The translations under genes were made by a program, and so were the position numbers. Shown here piece by piece: positions 1 to 11,576 of a stretch of 64,000 nucleotides of DNA; the stretch's first letter is position 1, and each line of letters begins with the position of its first letter. The notes below the pieces were generated by a model. That model was not told the origin of the DNA. It made no database searches and saw nothing but the letters and a program-made list of their open reading frames with translations. Source of the stretch: Chionoecetes opilio (lineage: Eukaryota > Arthropoda > Malacostraca > Decapoda > Majidae); NCBI GenBank assembly GCA_016584305.1, contig JACEEZ010020927.1:90001-154000 (forward strand). The letters are read 5' to 3'.

Positions 1-159
1 GTATCATACGACTTTATAGGAACATTTTCTTGGATTGCATCTCGTGAAAAGGGGAAAACGTAAAAATGATGAGAAAATTAATAAAAAATGGAAAAAGGGT
101 AAAAAAGTAAAATAAATATAATAGCGTGTACGTAAAAGCAATTAAGATAAAGGACATAC

Positions 160-1035
160 AAATAGAGTTGAAGTAAAAAATATTTGTTATGGTAATTATT
201 ATGATTAAAATATGAGTTATGAAAATTAGTAAATGAGTTATGAGAAAATGGTAAAAAAAAAAAAAAAAAAACAGAGGGTAAAAAAGTAAAGAGAAAAATA
301 GCGTGAAGGGAAAAATAAGTTAGTTAGTTAGTTATGATAATTATTGTGATTAAATTATGAGTTAAGAAAAATAGTAAATGAGTTATGAGAAAATGTTAAA
401 AAAAAAAACAGAGGGTAAAAAAGTAGAGAAAAATAGCGTGAAGGGAAAAATAAGTTAGTTAGTTAGTTATGATAATTATTATGATTAAAATATGAGTTAA
501 GAAAAATAGTAAATGAGTTATGAGAAAGAGTTAAAAAAAACAAAAAAAAAACAGAGGGTAAAAAAGTAAAGAGAAAAATAACGCGAAGGGAAAAATAAGT
601 TAGTTAGTTAGTTATGATAATTACTATGATTAAAATATGAGTTAAGAAAAATAGTAAATGAGTTATGAGAAAATGTTAAAAAAATAAATTAAAAAAAACT
701 GGGTAAAAAAGTAAAGAGAAAAATAACGTGAAGGGAAAAATAAGTTAGTTAGTTAGTTATGATAATTACTATGATTAAAATATGAGTTAAGAAAAATAGT
801 AAATGAGTTATGTATGAGAAAATGGTATAAAAAAAAAAAACAGAGGGTAAAAGAGTAAAGAGAAAAATAACGTGAAGGGAAAAATAAGTTAGTTAGTTAG
901 TTATGATAATTACTATGATTAAAATATGAGTTAAGAAAAATAGTAAATGAGTTATGAGAAAATGGCATAAAAAAAAAAAAAAAACAGAGGGTAAAAAAGT
1001 TAAGAGAAAAATAGCGTGAAGGGAAAAATAATTGG
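160..1035. repeat. Tandem array, ~142-bp unit, AT-rich
   Basis: The phrase ACAGAGGGTAAAA recurs at about 271, 408, 551, 699 (decayed), 840 and 984, so the unit is 139-146 bp and about six copies are present. Each unit carries a short (TTAG)n stretch, an A-run of variable length and the text GATAATTA. The copies differ mostly in A-run length. No coding frame is present in 1-1120. Confidence 0.85.
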
Positions 1036-1223
1036 TAGAAAGGACATCAAATTAGAAGAATGGAATAAATACTGATAAAAAAAGGAATAAAGGGTAGAAA
1101 AATAAAATAAATAAAAAAGCGTGTCCGTAAAAGCAATAAATAAAGGACAGAAAAATAGAGTTGAAGTAAAAAGAATTGGAAAATATTCTTTTATTTACAA
1201 CATTTTTTTATTTTCATTTTCAC

Positions 1224-1514
<291 letters not shown>

Positions 1515-1536
1515 TTTCAAAAAAATTCTGTCCAAA

Positions 1537-1746
1537 ACCCCTTAATTAACGCCCAGATCTTTCCTTTCCTATATAAACTCGTCTGTTGTTAGCCATAAAA
1601 TTACAAAAAGTAACTTAATATACCAAATTAGCTAGTGGACAAGATACTAAGCAGCTCAAATCCCTAAAATATTGCTCATATTCATTAAAATCGTATAATT
1701 GTACCCAAATTACAATGGAAATACGTTCTGGGCCTGTAGGGGTTAA
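1537..1746 (+). mobile_element. MITE family A, copy 1
   Basis: About 210 bp with ends related to AACCCCTTCACGCCCAGATC on the left and ACGTTCTGGGCCTCAAGGGG on the right, which are inverted copies of one another over about 18 bp. The left end has a small ATTAA disturbance. Five more copies lie at 23696, 26142, 31994, 41251 and 52009. There is no coding capacity. Confidence 0.75.
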
Positions 1747-2075
1747 GGAAGACGTAGGAAGAAGTAGGAAGAACCAGTGTGTGTGCAGGAGGCTTTCAGG
1801 ACCCCTCAGGAACCTAAAAGTAACGGTGGAGTAACTTTTTGTCGGAGCGTAACATTTACATTGTGTGTATAAAAAAATTATACGGTTTTTCATCGCCTCT
1901 GTTTTTTCCCGGCTCAGCGCTCAAGGTTTATTTCTCATTTCACTTTTCCTGCCGGTTCCTCGTGTTCTATTGTGTGTGTGTGTGTGTGTGTGCGTGCCTC
2001 AGGTGAGTTTCAAACTTGATTTCTCTTGAGTAAAAATGGGACGAGCGGCTTTTGGCGTCACCTGACTTGAAAAAC
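1747..2075. other. Unassigned spacer
   Basis: Non-repetitive apart from a short (GT)n at about 1972-1990. I see no gene, RNA or element end. Confidence 0.5.
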
Positions 2076-2078
2076 GAG

Positions 2079-2143
<65 letters not shown>
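2076..2143. repeat. (GA)n microsatellite
   Basis: About 68 bp of near-pure GA dinucleotides. Confidence 0.97.
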
Positions 2144-2144
<1 letters not shown>

Positions 2145-2196
2145 CTCAAACAGTCAAACACACGTAAATATACAACAAATCAGGCGTAACCAGACT

Positions 2197-2340
<144 letters not shown>

Positions 2341-2487
2341 ACACACACATATATACATCCATGCGTATGTATATATATCACTAGAGTGGCGTACGTACTT
2401 CCACATACATATAACAGCACGTACACGAGCATATTGAAGTGCGTACCCGTGCAAGTCTTAAACCCTCGGGCAAATCCAGTTAGTTGA

Positions 2488-3066
2488 TTGCTCCTCCTCT
2501 TCTTCTTGTGTCCTATTCTTCCTCCTCCTCCTCTTGTGTACCCCTACAGCCCAACAGAAGCCCTACCACCACTACTACCACCACCACCACCACCCTTGTC
2601 TAGTCGCCACCACTCCCAGACAGACGTTCTCCCAGTCTCCCTCCCTCTCACATATCTCTCCCTCTCTCTCCCTCTCTCCCTCTCACTCTCTCCCTTCCCT
2701 TCCTCCTTCCTAGCCTTCCTTTCCCTCCATCTATCCCTCTATCCCCCCTTTCTTCTCCCTCTATCTCACCATTCCATCCTTCCTTCCTTTCCTCCTTTTT
2801 CTCCCTCTCTCCCTTCATTCCTCCATCCTTCCTTTCTTCCTTGCCTATATAGCCTTCCTTGCCTTAAAACTATAATAATCAATCAATCAATCCTTGCCTA
2901 CATTTATACCTCTATCCGTTTGTGTTTCCTTTGTATTCCTTTGTTGTATTTGTATCCTCCATTCCTCCATCCTTCCTTCCTTTCCTTTTGTTCCTCCCTC
3001 CATACCTCCATACCTCTATGGAGGGAGGAGCCTTCTACTTCCTATCCTTTCTCTCTTATTATCTAG
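2488..3066. repeat. CT-rich low-complexity tract
   Basis: Pyrimidine-rich sequence made of TCC, CTT and CCTT words. The 192-codon open frame here is low complexity (Ser/Leu/Pro) with no recognisable domain. A (TCAA)n stub at about 2880-2893 resembles the tail of the LINE at 46885-47488. Confidence 0.8.
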
Positions 3067-3189
3067 TTAGTGTAGTGTAGTTAAAGCAAACAGCCTTGTA
3101 AGGACCTATCGATCTGTTGCTGTTTGTGTTTCCTTTGTATTCCTTTGTATACCTCCCTTCCATCGGCGTACAGATTTTGTATTGGTATA

Positions 3190-3515
3190 TGTTTATATCA
3201 GAAAGTGTTAGAGAAGTCATTAAAATTCCCTGTTTTGGTGAGTCTCATGGCTTTGAAATTAATGTTAGTAAGTTATTCCAATATAGAATTTGCACTGGTT
3301 AGATATAGATTTGAGAAAGTGTTCAAAAAGTCATTAAAATTCCGTGTTTTGGTTTAAGTGTCATGGCTTTTAAATTAATGTTAGTAAGTTATTCCAATAT
3401 AGATTTGCATGGGTTAGATATATATTTGAGAAAGAGTTAAAAAAGTCATTAAAATTCCTTTTTTGGTAAGTCTCATGGCTTTTAAATTAATGTTAGTAAG
3501 TTATTCCGGTTATTT
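3190..3515. repeat. Three tandem copies of a ~114-bp unit
   Basis: The words GTCATTAAAATTCC and TTAATGTTAGTAAGTTATTC recur with a period of about 114 bp (GTCATT at 3217, 3330 and 3445). Copies are well conserved. The small open frames here read through the repeat and look non-coding. Confidence 0.85.
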
Positions 3516-3691
3516 ATTTGTATTACTCATGTTTGGTTTGGGATTTGATGATGGAGGATTGTGGAGGTGGTGGAGAACATGAAGAACAAGGATGGGTTGT
3601 TCTAAAATGTTCTCCTAAGCGGCTGTTCACTGTTAATTAAGTTGGTTTACACTGTTTGTTTGGCACTGCTTTCAAGGAGTAAATTTGGTAT

Positions 3692-3890
3692 CTATAGTCT
3701 ATTATTTTTAACGAGGCAAAAATCCTGACTGATATATGATGCCAGGAGAAGGGAATACTACGCTTCATAAAAATGTATGTTGTATTTTATCATAGTTAAC
3801 CCTATTATCAGGTAAATATAGGCATCATTTTAAGCAGGAGACCTTAAGATAGCATGGAATTTTTGCCTTGTTAAAAAAAATAGACTATAG
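3692..3890. mobile_element. MITE with TA flanks (Tc1/mariner-like)
   Basis: The ends form a long inverted repeat: GTCTATTATTTTTAACGAGG on the left against GTCTATTTTTTTTAACAAGG read from the right, each flanked by TA. Inner words ATGATGCC and GGCATCAT extend the pairing. There is no open frame. The ends resemble those of the foldback element at 32860-33224, which suggests a shared transposase source. Confidence 0.75.
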
Positions 3891-3950
3891 TGGTTTGATC
3901 TTGTTACGCATCTATCTCGGGTTTAACGATGTCGAGACTTGGACTACCGA

Positions 3951-4068
<118 letters not shown>

Positions 4069-4206
4069 TTGCTCTGGCACGGCAATGTGTTTATGTTATG
4101 TTTGTTTATATAGTAAATAAACGTTTTATCTGTTCTTATTTTAGTCATTTGTCAAGATTATTATACTGTTTTAAATGTACCACGTAAACTACTAAAGTAC
4201 TAAAGG

Positions 4207-4586
<380 letters not shown>

Positions 4587-4611
4587 GGGTCGTGTGTACA
4601 CGACCCGGACA
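4587..4611 (+). repeat. Left terminal inverted repeat (self-palindromic)
   Basis: GGGTCGTGTGTACACGACCC is itself a hairpin: 9-bp arms GGGTCGTGT/ACACGACCC around a GT centre. It is followed by GGACA, also shared with the right end. Confidence 0.93.
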
Positions 4612-4637
4612 AGGTCTCGACCCGGACAGTCTTGATT

Positions 4638-4700
4638 AACCAATGAACGATCGAGCCTAGGATGACGTCAGAGCTATGACGTATGAGGGAGGGCGGTCCT
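4638..4700 (+). promoter_or_regulatory. Probable transposase promoter (CCAAT, CRE-like)
   Basis: AACCAATGA at about 4638 and the full CRE palindrome TGACGTCA at 4663-4670, followed by a second half site TGACG at about 4677. They lie ahead of a possible 5' non-coding exon that ends at the donor-like GGTAAGAA near 4750. Motif-based inference only. Confidence 0.4.
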
Positions 4701-4947
4701 AACTAGACGCCATTTGCAAACCTCCCCGCCGATGCTTCGCTTGTAAGCAAGGTAAGAATTTCGATTTAAAGAGGTCGGGATTTTAATTTTCGGCATCAGG
4801 ATATATTGTGCCATGACCACGAATATGGCGTGATCAACTTGTGGTAAATTTTGTTATGTAATATAGCCATATTGGCATAAAATCAGTGAAAATACGAAGT
4901 GCCTAAACCAAATTTGCGCCGTGTGGGGTGGCCGGAAAAAAAAAATG

Positions 4948-5048
4948 TGGTGTGGTCTCGACTCGGACAGGTTTGTCCGGGTCGAGAACACAGAGCTAGG
5001 AGAAGATTTTTTGTTTGTCCGGGTCGAGAACACAGAGCTAGGAGAAGA
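4948..5048. repeat. Left subterminal repeats
   Basis: GTCTCGACTCGGACAG in one orientation, then two tandem 36-bp copies beginning GTTTGTCCGGGTCGAGAACA (4971-5006 and 5013-5048). With 4614-4629 and the right-end set they share a core CTCGACCCGGAC or its inverse. Likely transposase-binding sites (inference). Confidence 0.7.
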
Positions 5049-5271
5049 ATTTTATTTTTCTAAAATTTATTAATTGGTCAGGCAATAGAATTTTAACATG
5101 GAACAAGTATTAATACTGTTTATTACCTTGTATAAAGTTATTGATTGTCTAAACTAACAAATTATGGGTTTTTGAAAAGGTCAAAATATATTTTCATTAT
5201 GAACTTATAAACAATATTCATTATGTCTCTAATGCCATTTATCTCTTTCAGATCCTTCGTGCCTCGCAGCC

Positions 5272-5421
5272 ATGGTTCCCATGCCTCGCAACTACCAGCC
5301 GAGAAACATCCTAACCACGGATAGGACCAACTTGGAGAAGGCATTTAACCACCGCATTGAGACAGGCTGTAGCATCCGCACTGCGTGCAACCTTTTTGGA
5401 GTGAAGGTTTCGACTCTTGGG
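5272..5421 (+). CDS. Transposase exon 1: psq/CENP-B-like HTH
   Basis: Fifty codons from ATG 5272 (a second ATG in frame at 5281) to a GTAAGC donor. The text LEKAFNHRIETGCSIRTACNLF fits the helix-turn-helix that starts Tigger/jerky-type transposases, which binds the element ends. An AG acceptor at about 5250 suggests an upstream non-coding exon. Confidence 0.8.
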
Positions 5422-5595
5422 GTAAGCTTAAATAAATCATAAATCTAAGCCCTCTTAAATTTTAATTTATATGGGTAGGCCTAGGCTAGCCAAAGAACTT
5501 ACCTTTCTATTTCAGGCCTATGGGTAAGAACTTTACTTTTCATTTAGCCTATAGGGCCTATGCTCCCCACTTTACCTTTGTTTTATTTTTTTCAG

Positions 5596-7274
5596 GATGC
5601 TTTCACTCGGTCCCTCAAGGAGAGTGATGGGAGGACGTTCGTGCCTAAGCACCAGAACATCAAGAAGGTTTTCACTGATGCGCAGGAACACTTCATCGAG
5701 GAATACTCGATCAAGATCTCGCGCATGTTCTACGGGCTGTCGACGAGAGCTTTCAGGAGGATGGTCCTGAAGTATGCAGAGGCTGTTGGCAGTCCGGCTA
5801 TTTCTGATGTCTGGAGGAGGGTAGGTATGGCCACCCGTGACTGGTATTACGGGTATATGTTCCGTCATCCAAGACTTGCATTGAAGGCTCCGGAGGGCAT
5901 GTCACTTGCGCGCGCGATGGCTTTCAACCGCGTAAACGTTGAAGTCTTCTTCAAGGCTTACGTGGAAGCTGTCGAGCGACACAGTTTCATGCCAGCCAGG
6001 ATTTTCAACTTGGATGAGAGTGGCTTGTCCACTGTGATGAAGCCATGTAAGGTTGTTTGTGAGAAAGGTCGTCCTGTTGCTTCGCAGGTTGCTCGGGAGA
6101 GAGGCAATCATATGACTTTCGTGGGGATTGTTAATGCTGCAGGGCATGGTTTCCCTCCAGTGTTTATCATCGCACGAAAGAAGATGCATGCTGATTTTCA
6201 GAGAGGGACTACTCCTGGAACCACAGTGCTCTTGCAGGCTAACGGTTGGATGGACCATGAGTGTTTCGTGCAGACACTCGAGCATCTCCATAAGGTGTCT
6301 TATTCTTCAATGGAGAATAAGATACTGCTGATAATGGACAATGCTGAGTGTCACATGAGCATTCATGCGGCTGAGTATGCGATACAGCATGGCATCGTAA
6401 TTGTCACGCTGCCACCTCATACTACAGCCAAACTCCAGCCATTAGATGTAAGTGTCTTTGGCCCCTTCAAGTCTGTCCTGCGATCCATTCAGGACGATTT
6501 CAAACTCTCAAACACTCACGTGCCCATCACGGAACATATGTTGCCAGAGATGCGTGCAAGGCCTGGGACAAGGTTTGTAATGTCACCAACATCACCAATG
6601 GGTTTCGCGCTACTGGCATCTTTCCCGTCAACCGCAACATCTTTCCAGATGATGCGTTTGCTGGGGCAGAAGTCACAGAGCAGGCCCCTCCTGATGATGA
6701 TGATGATTTGCCACAAACTCTTGCCGCACCCTTGACACCATCTTCATTGGAGCCTGACCAACCTCAGCCTGGACCATCTGGAATAGGTAGGATGTCACCA
6801 GCCTTCTTTGCTTCAGCGGCTAGCACTCCTGAAGCAGCACCCCAACCTCGGCAGACTCCAACTCCAACAGCTTCATCTCCTCCAATTCTCGACGTCACTC
6901 CCGAAGCTGTGCAGCCCTACCCGAAGGCTCCTCCACGCCCTGCTGCCAGGGGGCGCAAGAAGATCCGCGCCTGCATCCTGACTGAGGATGAGGAGGCTCT
7001 TGACCAGCTGCGAGAGAAGGAGAAGAAGAAAGCAGCCAGAGAGGAGAAGAAGCGGAGGTCGGAGGAGAAGAAGAGAGAGAAGAAGAGAGAGCAGGAGGCA
7101 CGACAGGCGGCAAAGAGGAGGAGGAGGTCTGAGCCAGTTGAGGCGAGCAGCAGCGATGAGGAGGCTGCCGACAATCCTGCACTGTGTGACGACTCATCTG
7201 AATATTCAGATGAGTTTGCAGAAGAGCTCGAGCATGATGCTGCAACCTATCCTTTCGTCCAGAAGGAGCCAGAG
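5596..7274 (+). CDS. Transposase exon 2: DDE catalytic domain
   Basis: Begins after TTTTTTTCAG. It carries the motifs RIFNLDESGLST, LLIMDNAECH and LPPHTTAKLQPLD, the hallmark of pogo/Tigger/CENP-B-related DDE_1 transposases. The frameshift at about 6530-6550 follows the DDE core. Codons 7015-7130 are a dense Lys/Arg/Glu run likely to act as nuclear signal or coiled coil, and 7145-7230 are acidic. Ends at a GTGAAG donor. Confidence 0.88.
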
Positions 7275-7503
7275 GTGAAGGACTTTTTTTTATATTTCAA
7301 AATTTGTAGCCTATCATAGCCTAGATTATGTTCATCTATTGCATAAGCAAGTCTAGAAGAAAATTTCTATTTAATTGTCAAATTTAGTAGCCTAGCTGAA
7401 TGGCCTTTGATTCCCCAGTGCTTGGTTTTAAAGCCAAATTCCTTATTCATTCATTCCATATTCATTCTTTTTTTTCATTTTTTTTTTTCATTTTTTTTTC
7501 CAG

Positions 7504-7797
7504 GTGGGTGACTTTGTCCTGGTCCAGCTTGTCTTCAAGGGGAAGAGGTCTGAGGAGCTTGTCCACTTTGTGGCCAAGGTCATTTCCCTGGAGGAAGACG
7601 GGCGGCTGCAGTTGGACTTCCTGAGGATAAAGTCGCCCTTGCTGAAGGACACCTTCCACTTCCCAGCCATCGGGGATGTCGACAGTGTCGACCGCAGCAG
7701 GGTGTTGGGGGTCCTCACAGTCAGCACGGGGACCACCCAACGACAAGCAAACCTGATCAAGGTCCTCCCTCCCTTGAGGGACTTTAACATGCATTAA
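7504..7797 (+). CDS. Transposase exon 3: C-terminal small domain
   Basis: Acceptor with a very long T tract (7466-7503). Ninety-seven codons to TAA, starting VGDFVLVQL and followed by alternating hydrophobic strands, like a small beta-barrel. I recall similar tails on some arthropod Tigger/jerky-like proteins but cannot name the domain. Confidence 0.65.
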   Translation: MGDFVLVQLVFKGKRSEELVHFVAKVISLEEDGRLQLDFLRIKSPLLKDTFHFPAIGDVDSVDRSRVLGVLTVSTGTTQRQANLIKVLPPLRDFNMH

Positions 7798-7973
7798 CCC
7801 GCAGGCGCAGTTTTAAGGAATTCAGTTACCTTTTTTTTATCATATATATTTTTTTATACATTCATATTTTGCTACCAATTGTTTTATTCCACCTTTCAGT
7901 GTCATGTTTGGATGTTCTTAGTAAGAAAAAATATAAAACATTGGTGTAAGTGTTTTTTTGGTGGACCAAAACA

Positions 7974-8034
7974 TCCGTCCGGGTTGAGACCACACCCCCG
8001 TTCGGGTCGTAACCACGCGGTCTCGACCCGGACC
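7974..8034. repeat. Right subterminal repeats
   Basis: Three core words of the same family, GTCCGGGTTGAGACCA, GTTCGGGTCGTAACCA and GTCTCGACCCGGAC, in mixed orientation. They mirror the left subterminal cluster of the element. Confidence 0.7.
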
Positions 8035-8195
8035 CGGAATTCTGGATTTTAAAAACGGCTGTAAAACCAATGCTATGATATCTACATATATGAAACTTAT
8101 AGCATAAGATGGGGAATTAGTTAAGCTTTCTTTTAAGCACAAAATCTCTCCTGTAGCTCAATACCTTCTTTTTTTATGAATATTATTCACTTTAC

Positions 8196-8219
8196 TGTCC
8201 GGGTCGTGTCCACACGACC

Positions 8220-8220
<1 letters not shown>
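8196..8220 (-). repeat. Right terminal inverted repeat (self-palindromic)
   Basis: Inverse of the left end with a single difference. It carries the same 9-bp-arm hairpin around CC and abuts TA at 8221. Confidence 0.93.
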
Positions 8221-8312
<92 letters not shown>

Positions 8313-8327
8313 CTATTATTACTACTT

Positions 8328-8363
<36 letters not shown>

Positions 8364-8380
8364 TTACTACTTCTACTACA

Positions 8381-8438
<58 letters not shown>

Positions 8439-8477
8439 TTACTACTTCTACTACTACTACTACTACTACTACTATCT

Positions 8478-8528
<51 letters not shown>

Positions 8529-8558
8529 TTACTACTACTACTACTACTACTACTACTA

Positions 8559-8593
<35 letters not shown>

Positions 8594-8611
8594 TTACGAC
8601 TACTACTACTA

Positions 8612-8680
<69 letters not shown>

Positions 8681-8705
8681 TCTCTACTACTACTACTACT
8701 ATTAT

Positions 8706-8773
<68 letters not shown>

Positions 8774-8791
8774 TCTCTACTACTACTACTG

Positions 8792-8844
<53 letters not shown>
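8221..8844. repeat. (TAC)n microsatellite, right part
   Basis: About 624 bp of TAC triplets with TTC, TCT, ATT and CCA variants, in the same orientation as 4207-4584. Together with the left part, the pre-insertion array was about 1 kb. Confidence 0.95.
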
Positions 8845-8845
<1 letters not shown>

Positions 8846-9278
8846 ACATATTTAAAACATTTGAGATAGCTTATGCAAATGCACTTAAGAAAATGTTAGG
8901 ATATCCATTTTTAACCAGTAATCACAGTATTATCAAAGAGTATAACATGCTTTTATTAAAACATCATGTAACAACAGTTCAAGCTAGGTATTTTAGATCT
9001 TTAAGCAAGAAAAATTATTCTGTATATATTTTGAACAAACCTTTGTTTTTTGAGGGTATGTCTTTTAAATCTTTTTTAAGTTTTTTATTCAGAATTTATA
9101 AAATAACTTTTTTTAGATAATAGTATGGATGTAATTTTAGCAAGAATTACTTGGGTTCAGAACCATGACAATATGAGAGGAGTTCCACTTCCTATAAATT
9201 CATGGTAATTTTTTTGTGTGTGTGATATGCAATATACAACTTGTATGTTATGCAATAAAGATGATGATGATGATGATG

Positions 9279-9290
<12 letters not shown>
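8845..9290 (+). pseudogene. 5'-truncated LINE: reverse-transcriptase C-terminus and 3' UTR
   Basis: From 8845 to the TAA at 9118-9120 the frame reads FEIAYANALKKMLGYPFLTS, then an aromatic/basic stretch. The AY.NALKKMLG pattern is the thumb/C-terminal region of Jockey/RTE-like non-LTR retrotransposons. The 3' UTR ends TATGTTATGCAATAAAG then (ATG)n, a typical LINE 3' tail, at about 9275. Only the last ~90 codons remain. The simple repeat that follows appears to have grown from the tail. Confidence 0.7.
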
Positions 9291-9313
<23 letters not shown>

Positions 9314-10060
9314 TTCTACTACTGCTATTACTGCTACTACTACTACTACAGCTTCTACTTCTACTACTGCTATTAATGCTACTACAACTATGACTTCTAC
9401 TACTACTTCTATTTCTACTTCTACTTCTACTACTGCTATTGCTGCTACTACTTCTATTTCTACTATTATTGCTATTACTACTACTACTACTTCTACTACT
9501 ACTTCTACTATTACTACTCCTTCTACAAATACGACTTCTACTACTACTGCTTCTTTACGCACACGCTACCACCACTCCTACCACTACCACCACCACCACT
9601 CCTACCACCACTCCTACCACCACCACCACCACCAACACCACCATCAACTATAGGGTCATCGTCCCTTTAGCTCAAGTGAGTGAGTGAGTGAATGAAGATA
9701 GTGTGTCCTGGTCGTCTGTTAACACCACCACCACCACTACCCATCACCACCATCACCACCATCACCATCACCACCACTTCTATTCCTCATCACCACTAAC
9801 CCCACCAAATCAGCTACTGGCACCACGACCACCATCACCACTACCGAACAAAACACTCATTGTCACCACCACTACCCATCACCACCACCATCATTACCAC
9901 TTTTGTTCATCATCACCACTAACCCCACCAAAGCAGCTACTGGCACCATCAACACCATAACCACTATTACTTCTGCCGAACAAAACACTCTTTGTCATTA
10001 CCAATTCACTATCATCACCATCACGTCATCACAACCACCGGAAATTCCTGTATCTACGTC
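9275..10060. repeat. Mixed triplet repeats: (TAC/TTC)n then (CCA/CAC)n
   Basis: Degenerate TAC/TTC triplets to about 9550, then CCA/CAC triplets. A ~130-bp block with ATCAGCTACTGGCACCA-like text occurs twice (9725-9850 and 9860-9990). Thr- and His-rich frames here are repeat translations. Confidence 0.85.
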
Positions 10061-10084
10061 GTGTTGTGAAGCAGGAAGTTGTTG

Positions 10085-10320
10085 GTGGGAAGAGGAAGAA
10101 GAGGAAGAGGAAGAGGAGGAGAAGAAGAGGAGGAGGAAGAGGAGGAGGGATGAGAATAAGCTGGTGATATAGTATTAGTAATTGTAGGAGGAGGAGGAGA
10201 GGAGGAGGAGGAGGAGGAGGGAGGAGGAGGAGGAGGAAGGAGGAGGAGGGATGAGAATAATCTGGTGATATAGTATTAGTAATTGTAGGAGGAGGAGGAG
10301 GAGGAGGAGGAGGAGGATAT
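10085..10320. repeat. (GGA)n array with duplicated block
   Basis: GAG/GGA triplets. The phrase GGGATGAGAATAATCTGGTG and following text (10147-10190 and 10248-10290) is duplicated, giving a ~100-bp higher-order repeat. Confidence 0.85.
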
Positions 10321-10523
10321 AAATATAGGTCACATTGAGAAGGATGTAGTGTATTTTCAAGCTATATATTTTTTCTTATATTTTATCTGGATGTATTTAT
10401 TTACTTTTATTTTTTTCTATTTTTTGTGTTTTTCTCAGTTTGTCATTCATTGAAACTTTTGACCATTGACTCTTTTTTTTCATTAGCTTCATCTCGCCAC
10501 ACCGAAACTTTTTCAAGGCAACA

Positions 10524-11042
10524 GGTGCCACCACCACCACCACCACCACTACAACCACCACCACCACCACCACCACCACGACCACCACCACCACCACCAC
10601 CACCACACGACCACACCACACCACCACCACCACACCACCACCACCACCACCACCACCACCACGACCACCACACCACCAACGACCACCACCCTCACACACC
10701 ACACCACCCCACCACCACCACACCAGTTCCATCATCATCGAAACGACCATGACCACTTCATACTCATCCCCACACCACACTTCAACAACCCACCACACCA
10801 CCAACACCACCACCACACAACCACCACCACCACCACCACCACCACGACCACCACCACCACCACCCACCACCCCACACACCACCACCACCACCACCACCAC
10901 CACCACCTCCACCACACACCACCCACCACGACCACCACCACCACGACCACCACCACCACCACCACCACCACCACCACCACCACCACCACCACCACCACCA
11001 CCACGAACACCACCACCACCACCACCACCACCACCTCCCACA
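10524..11042. repeat. (CCA)n microsatellite
   Basis: About 520 bp of CCA/CAC triplets with CGA and CACA interruptions. Long open frames on both strands are artefacts of the repeat. Confidence 0.95.
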
Positions 11043-11096
11043 CTGTAGTATTGTCTATCCGGTATAACGTGATAGATAGGCTCTTCTTTAATCAAC

Positions 11097-11180
11097 TCCT
11101 CCTCCTCCTCCTCCTCCTCCTCCTCCTCCTCCTCCTCCCTCCTCCTCCTCCTCCTCCCCCTCCTCCTCCTCCTTCTCATC
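11097..11180. repeat. (CTC)n microsatellite
   Basis: Near-pure CTC triplets. A 40-bp T run follows at 11351-11391. Confidence 0.93.
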
Positions 11181-11349
11181 TTCTAAGTTATATGAATGGT
11201 AATAATCTTAAAGGAGAAAAAAATAGGTATTGCGTAGTTTTTATGTTAGGACGCATTATTTTATTTGCCATGTTAGTAAAAAAAATACGTAATTTGATGA
11301 TAATTCGCTTTTTTGGATCATTTTTTTTATCATTATTTGATTTGCTTGA

Positions 11350-11391
<42 letters not shown>

Positions 11392-11576
11392 CCGCTTACC
11401 ATAATTAACACACTCGACTCGTTTTTCAATGAAGTCAATTTGCCGACCGACCTAATTCAGCCATCAATATGCTTCAATTAATTCAAAATAAGTTAATTAG
11501 GCGATGCAATAGGTCAGGATTAAATTTTATTATTTCGAGGATGCGGTAAATCTAATTCGTTTAGAAAGAAGAACAT

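Larger units (their letters stand above)
5272..7797 (+). pseudogene. Pogo/Tigger-type transposase, spliced, one frameshift
   Basis: Three exons: 5272-5421, 5596-7274 and 7504-7797, all introns GT-AG and phase 0. In order it has a psq/CENP-B-like helix-turn-helix start, a DDE_1-type catalytic domain, a long Lys/Arg/Glu-rich coiled segment, an acidic patch and a C-terminal small domain in exon 3. Catalytic acids are at about residues 190 (NLDESG), 298 (IMDNAE) and 334 (QPLD). The frame shifts by one base between about 6530 and 6550. Family text (AWDKVCNVTNITNGFRATGI) continues in the next frame, so one base is missing relative to an intact gene. With it, exon 2 would be 1680 nt and the protein 707 residues. 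It may be a young inactivated copy or an assembly error. It belongs to the element at 4587-8220. Confidence 0.88.
4587..8220 (+). mobile_element. Pogo/Tigger-type DNA transposon, full length
   Basis: A 3634-bp element bounded by terminal inverted repeats of 25 bp with one mismatch (left GGGTCGTGTGTACACGACCC then GGACA; right end the inverse with GG for GT in the middle). It is flanked on both sides by the dinucleotide TA (4585-4586 and 8221-8222), the target duplication typical of the Tc1/mariner/pogo group. It sits inside a (TAC)n microsatellite. It encodes one spliced transposase on the plus strand with a CENP-B/psq-like N-terminus and a DDE domain. Subterminal copies of CTCGACCCGGAC-type words lie near both ends. 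High TIR identity and one frameshift suggest a recent insertion. Confidence 0.93.

Noticed and set aside
6895..7245. Minus-strand frames across the transposase linker
   Set aside because: Antisense shadows of the Lys/Glu-rich segment.
8176..9120. 314-codon open frame of Tyr and Thr runs
   Set aside because: It is the translation of a (TAC)n microsatellite; only its last ~90 codons (LINE remnant) look protein-like.
10397..11179. 260-codon minus-strand frame, Gly/Val/Trp-rich
   Set aside because: Translation of (CCA)n/(CTC)n repeats.
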